DNA of 64,000 nt from Streptomyces sp. WMMB303 (GCF_029351045.1 NZ_JARKIN010000001.1:6231001-6295000), one strand, 5' to 3'. Shown: positions 15,327 to 32,394, counted from the first letter of the stretch. Notes: a model not told the origin generated them from the letters alone. Made by a program: numbers and translations.

Positions 15327-15365
15327 ACCCCCCATCGTTCATCTGATGAACAAGGAGAAGCGCCC

Positions 15366-17216
<1,851 letters not shown>

Positions 17217-17289
17217 TCCGGGCGGGACGGCGTTTCGACGGCTGCCCGCGGGCGAGCCGCGAGCACCGTCCGTCCCGCGGCCGCGCATG

Positions 17290-17331
17290 CGAGAGGGCCC
17301 GTACGGCAGTACTGCCGTACGGGCCCTCTCG
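17290..17331. terminator. Bidirectional terminator between GH55-like gene and tuf
   Basis: A perfect 42-nt palindrome (21-bp arms, centre AGT|ACT, arm core GAGAGGGCCCGTACGG) between convergent genes. No T-run follows, as is usual in Streptomyces. A 14-nt direct repeat GTCAGCCGAAGCCG begins at its right edge (17331-17344) and recurs at 17366-17379. Confidence 0.85.
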
Positions 17332-17410
17332 TCAGCCGAAGCCGATACACCGGCCGGAGTCGGCTGTCAGCCGAAGCCGGGATGCGCCGGGCGGACCCGG
17401 CGCAGCGAGG

Positions 17411-18604
17411 TCACTTGACGATCTTGGTGACCTGGCCGGCGCCCACGGTGCGGCCACCCTCACGGATGGCGAACTTGAGGCCCTCCTCCATGGCGACGGG
17501 CTGGATGAGCTGGACGCTCATCTCGGTGTTGTCGCCCGGCATGACCATCTCGGTGCCCTCGGGGAGGGTCACCACGCCGGTCACGTCGGTGGTGCGGAAG
17601 TAGAACTGCGGGCGGTAGTTGTTGAAGAACGGGGTGTGGCGGCCACCCTCGTCCTTCGACAGGATGTACGCCTGCGCCTCGAACTCCGTGTGCGGGGTGA
17701 CCGAGCCCGGCTTGATGATGACCTGGCCGCGCTCGACGTCCTCGCGCTTGATGCCGCGGAGCAGCAGACCGACGTTCTCACCGGCCTGGCCCTCGTCCAG
17801 CAGCTTCCGGAACATCTCGATGCCGGTGACCGTGGTCGAGGTCTTGGTGTCCTTGATGCCGATGATGTCGACGTTCTCGTTGACCTTCAGCACACCGCGC
17901 TCGATACGGCCGGTGACGACCGTGCCGCGGCCGGTGATGGTGAAGACGTCCTCGATCGGCATCAGGAACGGCTTGTCGGTGTCGCGCTCCGGGGCCGGGA
18001 TGGCCTCGTCGACGGCCGACATGAGCTTGACGACGGACTCGCCCCACTCCTTGTCGCCCTCCAGCGCCTTGAGCGCGGAGACCTTGACGACCGGAACCTC
18101 GTCGCCCGGGAACTCGTACTCCGAGAGCAGCTCACGGACCTCGAGCTCGACGAGCTCCATGATCTCCTCGTCGTCCACCATGTCGGCCTTGTTCAGGGCG
18201 ACGACGATGTACGGAACGCCGACCTGGCGGGCCAGGAGCACGTGCTCCTTGGTCTGCGGCATCGGGCCGTCGGTGGCGGCGACCACGAGGATGGCGCCGT
18301 CCATCTGGGCGGCACCGGTGATCATGTTCTTGATGTAGTCCGCGTGACCCGGGCAGTCGACGTGGGCGTAGTGACGGTTCTCCGTCTGGTACTCGACGTG
18401 CGCGATGGAGATGGTGATACCGCGCTGGCGCTCTTCCGGCGCCTTGTCGATGTTCTCGAAGGCCGAAGCCTGGTTCAGTTCCGGGTACGCGTCGTGCAGC
18501 ACCTTGGTGATCGCCGCGGTAAGAGTGGTCTTGCCGTGGTCGATGTGACCGATGGTGCCGATGTTGACGTGCGGCTTAGTCCGCTCGAACTTCGCCTTCG
18601 CCAC
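17411..18604 (-). CDS. tuf: Elongation factor Tu
   Basis: 397 residues, the standard length. G-domain motifs GHIDHGKT, the switch I region GITISIAHVEY, DCPGHADYI and NKADMVDD are intact. Domains II and III carry the tRNA and EF-Ts interfaces (RPQFYFRTTDVTG, MVMPGDNTEM). It delivers aminoacyl-tRNA to the ribosome. Last gene of the str cluster, 248 bp after fusA. That gap holds a CCCTCC/GGAGGG hairpin in the tuf leader (18635-18655) and is large enough for its own promoter. Confidence 0.99.
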   Translation of the reverse strand: MAKAKFERTKPHVNIGTIGHIDHGKTTLTAAITKVLHDAYPELNQASAFENIDKAPEERQRGITISIAHVEYQTENRHYAHVDCPGHADYIKNMITGAAQMDGAILVVAATDGPMPQTKEHVLLARQVGVPYIVVALNKADMVDDEEIMELVELEVRELLSEYEFPGDEVPVVKVSALKALEGDKEWGESVVKLMSAVDEAIPAPERDTDKPFLMPIEDVFTITGRGTVVTGRIERGVLKVNENVDIIGIKDTKTSTTVTGIEMFRKLLDEGQAGENVGLLLRGIKREDVERGQVIIKPGSVTPHTEFEAQAYILSKDEGGRHTPFFNNYRPQFYFRTTDVTGVVTLPEGTEMVMPGDNTEMSVQLIQPVAMEEGLKFAIREGGRTVGAGQVTKIVK

Positions 18605-18852
18605 TGGGGTCCTCCTGTGGACTGGTGCTGTACACCCTCCACATTTTGCGGAGGGGTTCAGGTGGTCGTACCGAACCGGTCAGGACCCCGAGGGGGATGC
18701 CCTTGACCTGTTCGCTTGGGTGGGCCGGCGGCCGGGGCGCCCCGGCACAGTCCGCTTCGGCGACCGAGCGATCTGTACCGGAGTGCCCCGAATGCCTTTG
18801 CTCCAGCCTAAGGGGTGAGGACGGGTGTCCTCCTCGCCCCCGGACGAGTGGG

Positions 18853-20976
<2,124 letters not shown>

Positions 20977-21015
20977 AAGGCTTCAGTCTTCTCTCGGTCT
21001 CGATGGGGGTAGCGA

Positions 21016-21486
21016 CTACCAGCGGTAGTGCGCGAAGGCCTTGTTGGACTCGGCCATCTTGTGCGTGTCCTCGCGCTTCTTCACGGCGGCGCCGAGCCCG
21101 TTGGAGGCATCGAGCAGCTCGTTCATCAGACGCTCGGTCATGGTCTTCTCGCGGCGGGCGCGGGAGTAACCCACGATCCAGCGCAGCGCGAGGGTGGAGG
21201 AACGGCCGGGGCGGACCTCGACCGGAACCTGGTAGGTGGCGCCACCGACGCGGCGGGAGCGGACCTCGAGGGTCGGCTTGACGTTCTCCAGCGCGCGCTT
21301 CAGCGTGATGACCGGGTCGTTGCCGGTCTTCTCGCGCAGCCCCTCCATGGCGCCGTAGACGATGCGCTCGGCGGTGGAGCGCTTGCCGTTCAGCAGCACC
21401 TTGTTGATGAGGGAGGTCACCAGAGGAGAGCCGTAGACCGGGTCGATGATGACCGGGCGCTTCGGGGCGGGGCCCTTACGAGGCAT
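21016..21486 (-). CDS. rpsG: 30S ribosomal protein S7
   Basis: 156 residues. MPRKGPAPKRPVIIDPVYGS, KRSTAERIVYGAMEGL and the C-terminal KREDTHKMAESNKAFAHYRW are diagnostic of S7, the head-domain 16S rRNA nucleator that also represses str mRNA in some bacteria. It starts two bases after rpsL stops, so the two are tightly coupled. Confidence 0.99.
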   Translation of the reverse strand: MPRKGPAPKRPVIIDPVYGSPLVTSLINKVLLNGKRSTAERIVYGAMEGLREKTGNDPVITLKRALENVKPTLEVRSRRVGGATYQVPVEVRPGRSSTLALRWIVGYSRARREKTMTERLMNELLDASNGLGAAVKKREDTHKMAESNKAFAHYRW

Positions 21487-21488
21487 TC

Positions 21489-21860
21489 TTACTTCTCCTT
21501 CTTGGCGCCGTAGCGGCTGCGAGCCTGCTTGCGGTTCTTGACGCCCTGCGTGTCGAGGGAGCCGCGGATGATCTTGTAGCGAACACCCGGCAGGTCCTTC
21601 ACACGGCCACCGCGCACGAGCACGATGGAGTGCTCCTGCAGGTTGTGACCCTCACCCGGAATGTAGGCGGTCACCTCGATCCCACTGGTCAGGCGCACAC
21701 GGGCGACCTTGCGCAGGGCCGAGTTCGGCTTCTTCGGGGTGGTCGTGAAAACACGCGTGCAGACGCCGCGGCGCTGGGGCGAACCCTCAAGTGCGGGCGT
21801 CTTGTTCTTCTCGACCTTGTCCTGCCGGCCCTTGCGGACCAGCTGCTGGATCGTAGGCAC
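21489..21860 (-). CDS. rpsL: 30S ribosomal protein S12
   Basis: 123 residues. First gene of the str operon. The decoding-centre residues that change in streptomycin-resistant strains are wild type: Lys43 (TTTPKKPNS) and Lys88 (GRVKDLPG). The protein monitors codon-anticodon pairing on the 30S subunit. A promoter (TTGACC-17-TACCCT) lies about 216 bp upstream, with a leader hairpin at 21911-21931. Confidence 0.99.
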   Translation of the reverse strand: MPTIQQLVRKGRQDKVEKNKTPALEGSPQRRGVCTRVFTTTPKKPNSALRKVARVRLTSGIEVTAYIPGEGHNLQEHSIVLVRGGRVKDLPGVRYKIIRGSLDTQGVKNRKQARSRYGAKKEK

Positions 21861-22226
21861 CGTTTCTCCGGTTTCTGTGTGCCAGTCTCGGTAAAGCTAA
21901 CCTGGGCCATACCCGACCCACGAGGTCGGGTGTGTCGAAGACTGCAGATCCCCGCTGAGGGCGGAAGACTTCTCCATGGTGAGAAGCATGCAGATCCCGG
22001 TATCACCTGCTGCGCGCACCGTCACCGCGTTCGCGGGGGACAACAGCGCAGGGGACACCCCAGGCACAGGAATTGAGGGTACCTACCTCATGGGCTGGGG
22101 TCAAAACAAATGGGGCGGCCACGATAGCGCCCCCGACCTGCGAGAAGAAGGGCACAGGGCCGCCCCGGGAGCCGACGCGCCGTACCGGTGTGCCCCGCAC
22201 CGGCCCCCCGACGGCTCCGGAAGCCG
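21861..22226 (-). other. str operon leader and upstream region
   Basis: Non-coding. It contains the hairpin ACCCGACC-cacga-GGTCGGGT (21911-21931) close to the rpsL start and a second CTTCTC/GAGAAG dyad near 21970-21987. The rpsL promoter is at 22076-22104. No gene was seen. Confidence 0.6.
22076..22104 (-). promoter_or_regulatory. rpsL promoter
   Basis: Minus strand: TTGACC (22104-22099), a 17-bp spacer and TACCCT (22081-22076). This is a good housekeeping-sigma promoter upstream of the str operon, with an A/T-rich segment (ATTTGTTT) directly upstream of the -35. Confidence 0.7.
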
Positions 22227-22853
22227 TCAGGCTGTCGCCAGGATCACCCCGAAGACGATGGCCAGGAACACCCCGATGGCCACCCAGCCGAGCACCAGAC
22301 CCGCCATCGCCAGACCCGCGCCCTGCTCCCCCGTCCTGCGGATCTCGGCCCGCGCCTTGTGCCCGAGGATCACCGCGGGGATCGCCGTCAGCCCGTACAT
22401 CGGCGTCAGCACCCCGCAGACCAGCGCACCGATCGCCGAACCGTTGGTGCTCGGCGGGGGCGGCGGCAGAAAGGTGCGCGGCACCGCCGGATAGGCGGGC
22501 TGCTGCGACGGCATCGGGACCGGCCCCTGCGGCAGATCCGCGATGAGCATGTTCAGCTCCCCGTACGTCTGCGCGTGCGAGGCGCGGGCCAGCCGCTGCT
22601 CGTACTCGTCCTGCCCCAGCCGGCCCTCGGTGAAGCCGGCCTTCAGCACGTCGATCGCCCGCTCCCGGTCCGTGTGCGCGGCGCGCATCTGGCTCACCTG
22701 CCGGCCCTGGGCCGCGAAGGCTCCCGGACTGTGGCCCTGACTCGGGACAAGACCGGGCTGCTGCCCCTGACCCGGGACACCCCGGGCATTCCACGGTCCG
22801 TACGCCACCGGCCCCCACCTCCCAGCTCGCTTACCGTCCCCTCCATCATCCAT
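22227..22853 (-). CDS. DUF1707/DUF4190 membrane protein
   Basis: 208 residues from ATG 22853. An upstream start at 22925 is rejected because it would lie inside the rpoC terminator. A Gln/Pro/Gly-rich N-terminus leads to a DUF1707 domain (MRAAHTDRERAIDVLKAGFT, LGQDEYEQRLARASHAQTY) and then a DUF4190 module of two transmembrane helices (IGALVCGVLTPMYGLTAIPA, AMAGLVLGWVAIGVFLAIVF) separated by LGHKARAEIRRTGEQGAG. DUF1707 proteins are short, actinomycete-specific and of unknown function. It is a single gene between rpoC and rpsL. Confidence 0.88.
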   Translation of the reverse strand: MDDGGDGKRAGRWGPVAYGPWNARGVPGQGQQPGLVPSQGHSPGAFAAQGRQVSQMRAAHTDRERAIDVLKAGFTEGRLGQDEYEQRLARASHAQTYGELNMLIADLPQGPVPMPSQQPAYPAVPRTFLPPPPPSTNGSAIGALVCGVLTPMYGLTAIPAVILGHKARAEIRRTGEQGAGLAMAGLVLGWVAIGVFLAIVFGVILATA

Positions 22854-22910
22854 GACGCGGACGGTCCGCGGACGGTTCGGCCGCTGCCGATACCGCGGGC
22901 CGGGAAACGA

Positions 22911-22949
22911 CCGCGGGGCGGCCACCCCTCTGGGGTGACCGCCCCGCGG
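22911..22949 (-). terminator. rpoC terminator
   Basis: An 18-nt arm hairpin (CCGCGGGGCGG-CCACCCC / GGGGTGA-CCGCCCCGCGG) with a 3-nt loop and one mismatch, 51 bp after the rpoC stop. Confidence 0.85.
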
Positions 22950-23000
22950 CGGATACCTCCGTCATCCGCCGTACCCGGCGGTGACTCGGGCGCAGGCGAC

Positions 23001-26933
<3,933 letters not shown>

Positions 26934-27017
26934 TCCCTCTCAGGGTCGTGTGTCAATGGTCTGAACGGGGTCGCGGGGAGGGCCGGGGACGCGCGGGGCG
27001 CGCCCCGGCCGACTCCG

Positions 27018-30000
27018 TCAGACCTCTTCGACGCTGCTCGGCTCGCGCCGGGACAGGTCGATTCCGAGCTCCTCCGCCGCGCGGAAGACGTCCTCGTCGG
27101 TGTCGCGCATCTCGATCGACATGCCGTCCGAGGACAGCACCTCGACGTTGAGGCAGAGCGACTGCATCTCCTTGATGAGCACCTTGAAGGACTCGGGGAT
27201 GCCCGGCTCGGGGATGTTCTCGCCCTTGACGATGGCCTCGTAGACCTTCACGCGGCCGGTGACGTCGTCGGACTTGATGGTCAGCAGCTCCTGCAGCGCG
27301 TACGCGGCGCCGTACGCCTCCAGGGCCCACACCTCCATCTCGCCGAAGCGCTGGCCACCGAACTGGGCCTTACCACCCAGCGGCTGCTGGGTGATCATGG
27401 AGTACGGACCGGTCGAACGGGCGTGCAGCTTGTCGTCGACCAGGTGGTGCAGCTTGAGGATGTACATGTACCCGACCGAGATCGGGTCCGGGAACGGCTC
27501 GCCGGAGCGGCCGTCGAAGAGGTGCGCCTTGCCGGAGGGCTGGACCATCCGGTCGCCGTCCCGGTTGGGCAGCGTGGCCTGGAACAGACCGGCGATCTCG
27601 TCCTCGCGGGCACCGTCGAAGACCGGCGTCGCCACGTTGGTCTTCGGGTCCACCTCGTCGGCACCGATGGACTGGAGGCGCTGCATCCACTCCTCGGAGC
27701 CCTCGACCTTCCAGCCCTGGGAGGCCAGCCAGCCCAGGTGGATCTCCAGGACCTGGCCCGGGTTCATCCGGGAGGGGACACCCAGCGGGTTGAGGATCAC
27801 GTCGACCGGGGTGCCGTCCTCCAGGAACGGCATGTCCTCGACCGGCAGGATCTTCGAGATGACGCCCTTGTTGCCGTGCCGGCCCGCGAGCTTGTCACCG
27901 TCGGTGATCTTGCGCTTCTGGGCGACGTAGACCCGCACGAGCTGGTTGACGCCGGGCGGCAGCTCGTCGCCCTCCTCGCGGTCGAAGACGCGGACGCCGA
28001 TGACCTTGCCGGTCTCGCCGTGCGGCACCTTCAGCGAGGTGTCGCGGACCTCGCGCGCCTTCTCACCGAAGATCGCGCGCAGCAGCCGCTCCTCGGGGGT
28101 CAGCTCGGTCTCGCCCTTGGGGGTGACCTTGCCGACGAGGATGTCGCCCGCCTCGACCTCGGCGCCGATGCGGATGATGCCGCGCTCGTCGAGGTCGGCC
28201 AGGACCTCCTCGGAGACGTTCGGGATGTCCCGGGTGATCTCCTCGGGGCCGAGCTTGGTGTCGCGGGCGTCGACCTCGTGCTCCTCGATGTGGATCGAGG
28301 AGAGGACATCGTCCTGCACCAGCCGCTGGCTGAGGATGATCGCGTCCTCGTAGTTGTAGCCCTCCCACGGCATGAAGGCCACGAGCAGGTTCTTGCCGAG
28401 CGCCATCTCACCTTCGTCGGTGGACGGGCCGTCGGCCAGCACCTGGCCCTCGATCACGCGGGCGCCCTCGTCCACGAGCACCTTCTGGTTGAAGGAGGTG
28501 CCCTGGTTGGAGCGGGTGAACTTGGCGACGCGGTAGGTGTTGTACGTGCCGTCGTCGTTGGCCACCGTGACGTAGTCGGCGGAGACCTCCTGGACGACCC
28601 CGTCCTTCTCGGCCTTGATGACGTCGCCGGCGTCGACCGCGCAGCGGTATTCCATGCCGGTGCCGACCAGCGGGGACTCGGCCTTGATGAGCGGCACGGC
28701 CTGCCGCATCATGTTCGACCCCATCAGGGCGCGGTTGGCGTCGTCGTGCTCCAGGAACGGGATCATGGCGGTCGCGACCGACACCATCTGGCGCGGCGAG
28801 ACGTCCATGTAGTCCACGTCGTCGCCCGGGATCAGGTCGACCTCGCCGCCACGGCGGCGGACCAGCACCCGGTCCTCGGCGAACCGCATCTCCTCGGTGA
28901 GGGGCGCGTTCGCCTGGGCGATCACGAAGCGGTCCTCCTCGTCGGCGGTGAGGTAGTGCACCTCGTCGCTGACGACACCGTCGACCACCTGGCGGTACGG
29001 GGTCTCGACGAAACCGAAGGGGTTCAGCCGGCCGTAGGAGGCGAGCGAGCCGATCAGACCGATGTTCGGGCCTTCCGGCGTCTCGATCGGGCACATCCGG
29101 CCGTAGTGCGAGGGGTGCACGTCACGGACCTCGAAGCCGGCCCGCTCCCGGCTGAGACCACCCGGGCCCAGCGAGTTGAGGCGCCGCTTGTGGGTGAGCC
29201 CGGAGATCGGGTTCGTCTGGTCCATGAACTGGGAGAGCTGGCTGGTGCCGAAGAACTCCTTGATGGAGGCGACGACCGGCCGGATGTTGATCAGGGTCTG
29301 CGGCGTGATCGCCTCGACGTCCTGCGTGGTCATCCGCTCACGCACCACGCGCTCCATACGGGCGAGACCGGTGCGGACCTGGTTCTGGATCAGCTCGCCG
29401 ACGTTGCGCAGCCGGCGGTTGCCGAAGTGGTCGATGTCGTCGGTCTCGATGACGATCGTGTCGCCCTCGGCGGACTGCGACTCGGTCTCGCCCGCGTGCA
29501 GTTTCACCAGGTACTTGATCGTGGCGATGATGTCGGCGGTGGTCAGCACGCCGGAGTCCAGCGGCTCGTCGCCGCCGAGCTTCTTGTTGATCTTGTACCG
29601 GCCGACCTTGGCCAGGTCGTAGCGCTTCGGGTTGAAGTAGAGGTTCTCCAGCAGCGTCTGCGCGGCCTCGCGGGTCGGCGGCTCACCCGGGCGCAGCTTA
29701 CGGTAGATGTCGAGCAGCGCGTCGTCCTGCCCCTGGGTGTGGTCCTTCTCCAGGGTGGCGCGCATGGACTCGTACTGGCCGAACTCCTCGAGGATCTGCT
29801 CGGTGGTCCAGCCGAGCGCCTTGAGCAGGACGGTGACGGACTGCTTGCGCTTGCGGTCGATGCGGACACCGACCATGTCGCGCTTGTCGACCTCCATCTC
29901 CAGCCAGGCACCGCGGGAGGGGATGACCTTGGCGGAGTAGATGTCCTTGTCGGAGGTCTTGTCGATCGAGGAGTCGAAGTAGACACCCGGGGACCGGACG

Positions 30001-30500
30001 AGCTGGGTGACGACGACACGCTCGGTGCCGTTGATCACGAAGGTGCCCTTGTTGGTCATGAGCGGGAAGTCGCCCATGAAGACCGTCTGCGACTTGATCT
30101 CGCCGGTCTCGTTGTTGGTGAACTCGGCGGTGACGAACAGCGGAGCCGCGTACGTGAAGTCGCGCTCCTTGCACTCGTCGATCGAGTTCTTGGGGGGCTC
30201 GAAGCGGTGGTCGCGGAAGGTCAGCGACATCGACCCGGAGAAGTCCTCGATCGGCGAGATCTCCTCGAAGATCTCCTCCAGACCGGACTTGGTGGGAACG
30301 TTCTGTCCGCTGTCCAGCGCGGCCTCGACGCGAGCCTTCCAGGCTTCGTTGCCGAGCAGCCAGTCAAAGCTCTCGGTCTGGAGCGCGAGAAGGTTCGGAA
30401 CCTCGAGGGGCTCCTTGATCTTCGCAAAAGAGATACGCAGCGGGGCAGTGCTGGCGCCGTTGTTCGAATTGGCAGTCGAGGCAGTGCGCGAGGCGGCCAA
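27018..30500 (-). CDS. rpoB: DNA-directed RNA polymerase subunit beta
   Basis: 1160 residues from a TTG at 30500 (reading AASRTASTANSNN), preceded by GGAAGGA at suitable spacing. This start matches the length usual for Streptomyces; an in-frame start at 30539 would add 13 residues without support. Conserved regions are intact, including GTSQLSQFMDQTNPISGLTH and the following KRRLNSLGPGGLSRERAGF rifampicin cluster. The position equivalent to E. coli Ser531 is Asn, and the next is Ser instead of Ala. The C-terminus EELGIDLSRREPSSVEEV is typical. Confidence 0.99.
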   Translation of the reverse strand: MAASRTASTANSNNGASTAPLRISFAKIKEPLEVPNLLALQTESFDWLLGNEAWKARVEAALDSGQNVPTKSGLEEIFEEISPIEDFSGSMSLTFRDHRFEPPKNSIDECKERDFTYAAPLFVTAEFTNNETGEIKSQTVFMGDFPLMTNKGTFVINGTERVVVTQLVRSPGVYFDSSIDKTSDKDIYSAKVIPSRGAWLEMEVDKRDMVGVRIDRKRKQSVTVLLKALGWTTEQILEEFGQYESMRATLEKDHTQGQDDALLDIYRKLRPGEPPTREAAQTLLENLYFNPKRYDLAKVGRYKINKKLGGDEPLDSGVLTTADIIATIKYLVKLHAGETESQSAEGDTIVIETDDIDHFGNRRLRNVGELIQNQVRTGLARMERVVRERMTTQDVEAITPQTLINIRPVVASIKEFFGTSQLSQFMDQTNPISGLTHKRRLNSLGPGGLSRERAGFEVRDVHPSHYGRMCPIETPEGPNIGLIGSLASYGRLNPFGFVETPYRQVVDGVVSDEVHYLTADEEDRFVIAQANAPLTEEMRFAEDRVLVRRRGGEVDLIPGDDVDYMDVSPRQMVSVATAMIPFLEHDDANRALMGSNMMRQAVPLIKAESPLVGTGMEYRCAVDAGDVIKAEKDGVVQEVSADYVTVANDDGTYNTYRVAKFTRSNQGTSFNQKVLVDEGARVIEGQVLADGPSTDEGEMALGKNLLVAFMPWEGYNYEDAIILSQRLVQDDVLSSIHIEEHEVDARDTKLGPEEITRDIPNVSEEVLADLDERGIIRIGAEVEAGDILVGKVTPKGETELTPEERLLRAIFGEKAREVRDTSLKVPHGETGKVIGVRVFDREEGDELPPGVNQLVRVYVAQKRKITDGDKLAGRHGNKGVISKILPVEDMPFLEDGTPVDVILNPLGVPSRMNPGQVLEIHLGWLASQGWKVEGSEEWMQRLQSIGADEVDPKTNVATPVFDGAREDEIAGLFQATLPNRDGDRMVQPSGKAHLFDGRSGEPFPDPISVGYMYILKLHHLVDDKLHARSTGPYSMITQQPLGGKAQFGGQRFGEMEVWALEAYGAAYALQELLTIKSDDVTGRVKVYEAIVKGENIPEPGIPESFKVLIKEMQSLCLNVEVLSSDGMSIEMRDTDEDVFRAAEELGIDLSRREPSSVEEV

Positions 30501-31029
30501 GAGGGGGTCCTTCCGAGGGCTCGGACTCTCTACACGCATACCGGTGCCCCTGGTGACGGGCAGGGGGCAGCTAATAGGCAGCGCAAAGGGTCAGTGTAGC
30601 CACAAGGCCCACTGATGTCCAGTAAGGATGACGGGAAACCGGCTCACGCCCCGGTCTCCACCTCCTGCGATTGTTCTGCTCCGTCCCGCCCGGTCCCCGG
30701 CGGCCTCGATTCGCCAGGGTGGACGCGCCTGCCGCGGCTCGTCGTGCCTGCCGCAACACTTCCCGCTTCGCCGCCGATCCATGCCTCGGAGTTCGGATCG
30801 ATGTGACGACGCGCCCCGAGAATTGCGCGCTGCGTGCCGTTCGTCAAGGGCCTCAGGGACAACGAAGATCACCATACCCGCCGAGGCACGCGCAGGACGC
30901 GACCGTCGAGCAAAGGCGAAGGGCGACCACCCGTCTGGGTGATCGCCCTTCGCTGCACGGCTACCCCGTGCGGAGTAGCCCGCGGTCTGCCGTGCTGACT
31001 CGGTGAGCCGGTGGCTCAGCGAGTACGGG
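30501..31029 (-). other. rplL-rpoB intergenic region
   Basis: 529 bp with no convincing gene. It contains the rplL terminator/attenuator at 30916-30953 and presumably leader or promoter signals for rpoB nearer 30501-30700, where I see no clear -35/-10 pair. Confidence 0.5.
30916..30953 (-). terminator. rplL terminator or attenuator
   Basis: GCGAAGGGCGACCACCC / GGGTGATCGCCCTTCGC: 17-bp arms with one mismatch and a GTCT loop, 77 bp beyond the rplL stop. In bacteria a partial terminator at this place sets the ribosomal protein to RNA polymerase ratio. Confidence 0.85.
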
Positions 31030-31419
31030 TCACTTGACCTCGACCGACGCGCCGGCGCCCTCGAGGGACTCCTTGGCCTTGTCGGCGGCGTCCTTGGCGA
31101 CCTTCTCGAGGACCGGCTTCGGGGTGCCGTCCACGAGTTCCTTGGCCTCCTTCAGACCCAGCGAGGTCAGCTCACGCACGACCTTGATGACCTGGATCTT
31201 CTTGTCGCCGGCGCCGGTCAGGACGACGTCGAACTCGTCCTGCTCGGGCTCGGCCTCGGCGGCGGCACCCGGGGCACCCGGCGCGGCGACGACGGCGGCG
31301 GCCGGGGCGGCGGCCTCGACGTCGAACTTCTCCTCGAACTTCTTCACGAAGTCCGACAGCTCGATGAGGGTCATCTCCTCGAACTGGGCAAGCAGTTCGT
31401 CCTGGCTGAGCTTCGCCAT
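31030..31419 (-). CDS. rplL: 50S ribosomal protein L7/L12
   Basis: 129 residues. An N-terminal dimerisation domain (LIELSDFVKKFEEKFDV), an Ala/Pro-rich hinge and the conserved C-terminal factor-binding domain (KKIQVIKVVRELTSLGLKEA, LVDGTPKPVLE) are present. Forms the ribosomal stalk that recruits EF-Tu and EF-G. Follows rplJ by 149 bp. Confidence 0.99.
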   Translation of the reverse strand: MAKLSQDELLAQFEEMTLIELSDFVKKFEEKFDVEAAAPAAAVVAAPGAPGAAAEAEPEQDEFDVVLTGAGDKKIQVIKVVRELTSLGLKEAKELVDGTPKPVLEKVAKDAADKAKESLEGAGASVEVK

Positions 31420-31568
31420 GGTTGTGGTCCTTCCACTTCAGTCGGCTGGTGCCGGATCAATATGTCGGCGGGCTTACGGCCCGCTGTGACCGAATACGGT
31501 GAGTGAGCTGAGGCGAACGGCGTGCGGCACCCCGCCGGAGCGGGCCACCGGGCAGGCCGCGCCCGGAA

Positions 31569-32141
31569 CTACTCGGACTCGGTCTCGGCGGGAGCCGTGG
31601 TGTCGGCACCGCCCTGCTCTTCGACCTTGCTGCGAAGCGCGTCCGCGGTGCGGACGAACTTCGAGAGCGGGGCCTGGAAGGTCGCCGCGGCCTTGGCCAT
31701 GGACGCCTTCATGCCACCGGCCAGCTTGGCGAGCAGCACCTCGCGGGACTCGACGTCCGCGAGCTTCTTGAGGTCGTCGGCACCGTACAGCGTGCCGTCG
31801 ACGATTCCGCCCTTGATCACGAGGGCGGGGTTCTCCTTGGCGAAGTCACGAAGACCCTTCGCCGCCGTGACCGGGTCACCGGTCACGAAGGCCACAGCCG
31901 AGGAGCCCGTCAGGAACTCGTCGAGCTCGTTGATCCCGGCCTCGTTGGCCGCGATCTTGGTCAGCGTGTTCTTCACCACACGGTACTGAGCGTTCTCACC
32001 GAGTGCACGGCGCAGCTGCCTGAGCTGCGCCACGGAGAGTCCGGTGTACGCGGTGACCACAGCGGCGTTGGAGTCACGGAACTTGTTCGTGATCTCGTCG
32101 ACGGCTGCGATCTTGTCGGGAGCGACCTGTTCCCTCGCCAT
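31569..32141 (-). CDS. rplJ: 50S ribosomal protein L10
   Basis: 190 residues from ATG 32141, with GGAAGGAGG upstream. The L10 motifs AVVTAYTGLSVAQLRQLRRA, YRVVKNTLTKIA and GSSAVAFVTGDPV are present, and the C-terminal helix that anchors L7/L12 dimers is followed by an acidic tail. L10 (or L10-L12) is expected to bind its own mRNA leader at 32142-32358 and repress translation of both genes. Confidence 0.98.
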   Translation of the reverse strand: MAREQVAPDKIAAVDEITNKFRDSNAAVVTAYTGLSVAQLRQLRRALGENAQYRVVKNTLTKIAANEAGINELDEFLTGSSAVAFVTGDPVTAAKGLRDFAKENPALVIKGGIVDGTLYGADDLKKLADVESREVLLAKLAGGMKASMAKAAATFQAPLSKFVRTADALRSKVEEQGGADTTAPAETESE

Positions 32142-32358
32142 GAGCCTCGGCCTCCTTCCGGGTGATGAGGACCGCTCGGAAGGGGCTGAACACGACAAAC
32201 GCCCCAGCGCAGGCGCATGGGGCGTCATCTCGACCGGAACACGCACGGCGCCCCGGGAGTTCTTCCTCAATCACCTGCGCGGGTCGTCCGCAGCGAGCGG
32301 ATCCTTCGGCCGTCGGCGCTCTGAGCGCGCACGACGACGACCAGCGGTCTTTGGCTTC
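32142..32358 (-). ncRNA. Ribosomal protein L10 leader
   Basis: The untranslated region directly before rplJ begins (minus strand) with GCCAAAGACCGCTGGTCG, matching the kink-turn region of actinobacterial L10 leaders, followed by several predicted stems. A hairpin ACGCCCCA/TGGGGCGT at 32199-32225 followed by a short T-rich tract could act as an attenuator. The role as the L10(L12)4 binding site is inferred from position and motif. Confidence 0.7.
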
Positions 32359-32364
32359 ACGTGG

Positions 32365-32394
32365 AGACTACGCGAACGTGCCCGGGACCGGCAA
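32365..32394 (-). promoter_or_regulatory. Possible rplJL promoter
   Basis: Minus strand TTGCCG (32394-32389), an 18-bp spacer and TAGTCT (32370-32365). It overlaps the terminator hairpin of the upstream lipoprotein gene and would start transcription at the L10 leader. Confidence 0.4.

Noticed and set aside
22854..22925. Longer start for the DUF1707 protein at 22925
   Set aside because: It would begin inside the rpoC terminator hairpin at 22911-22949; ATG 22853 is used.
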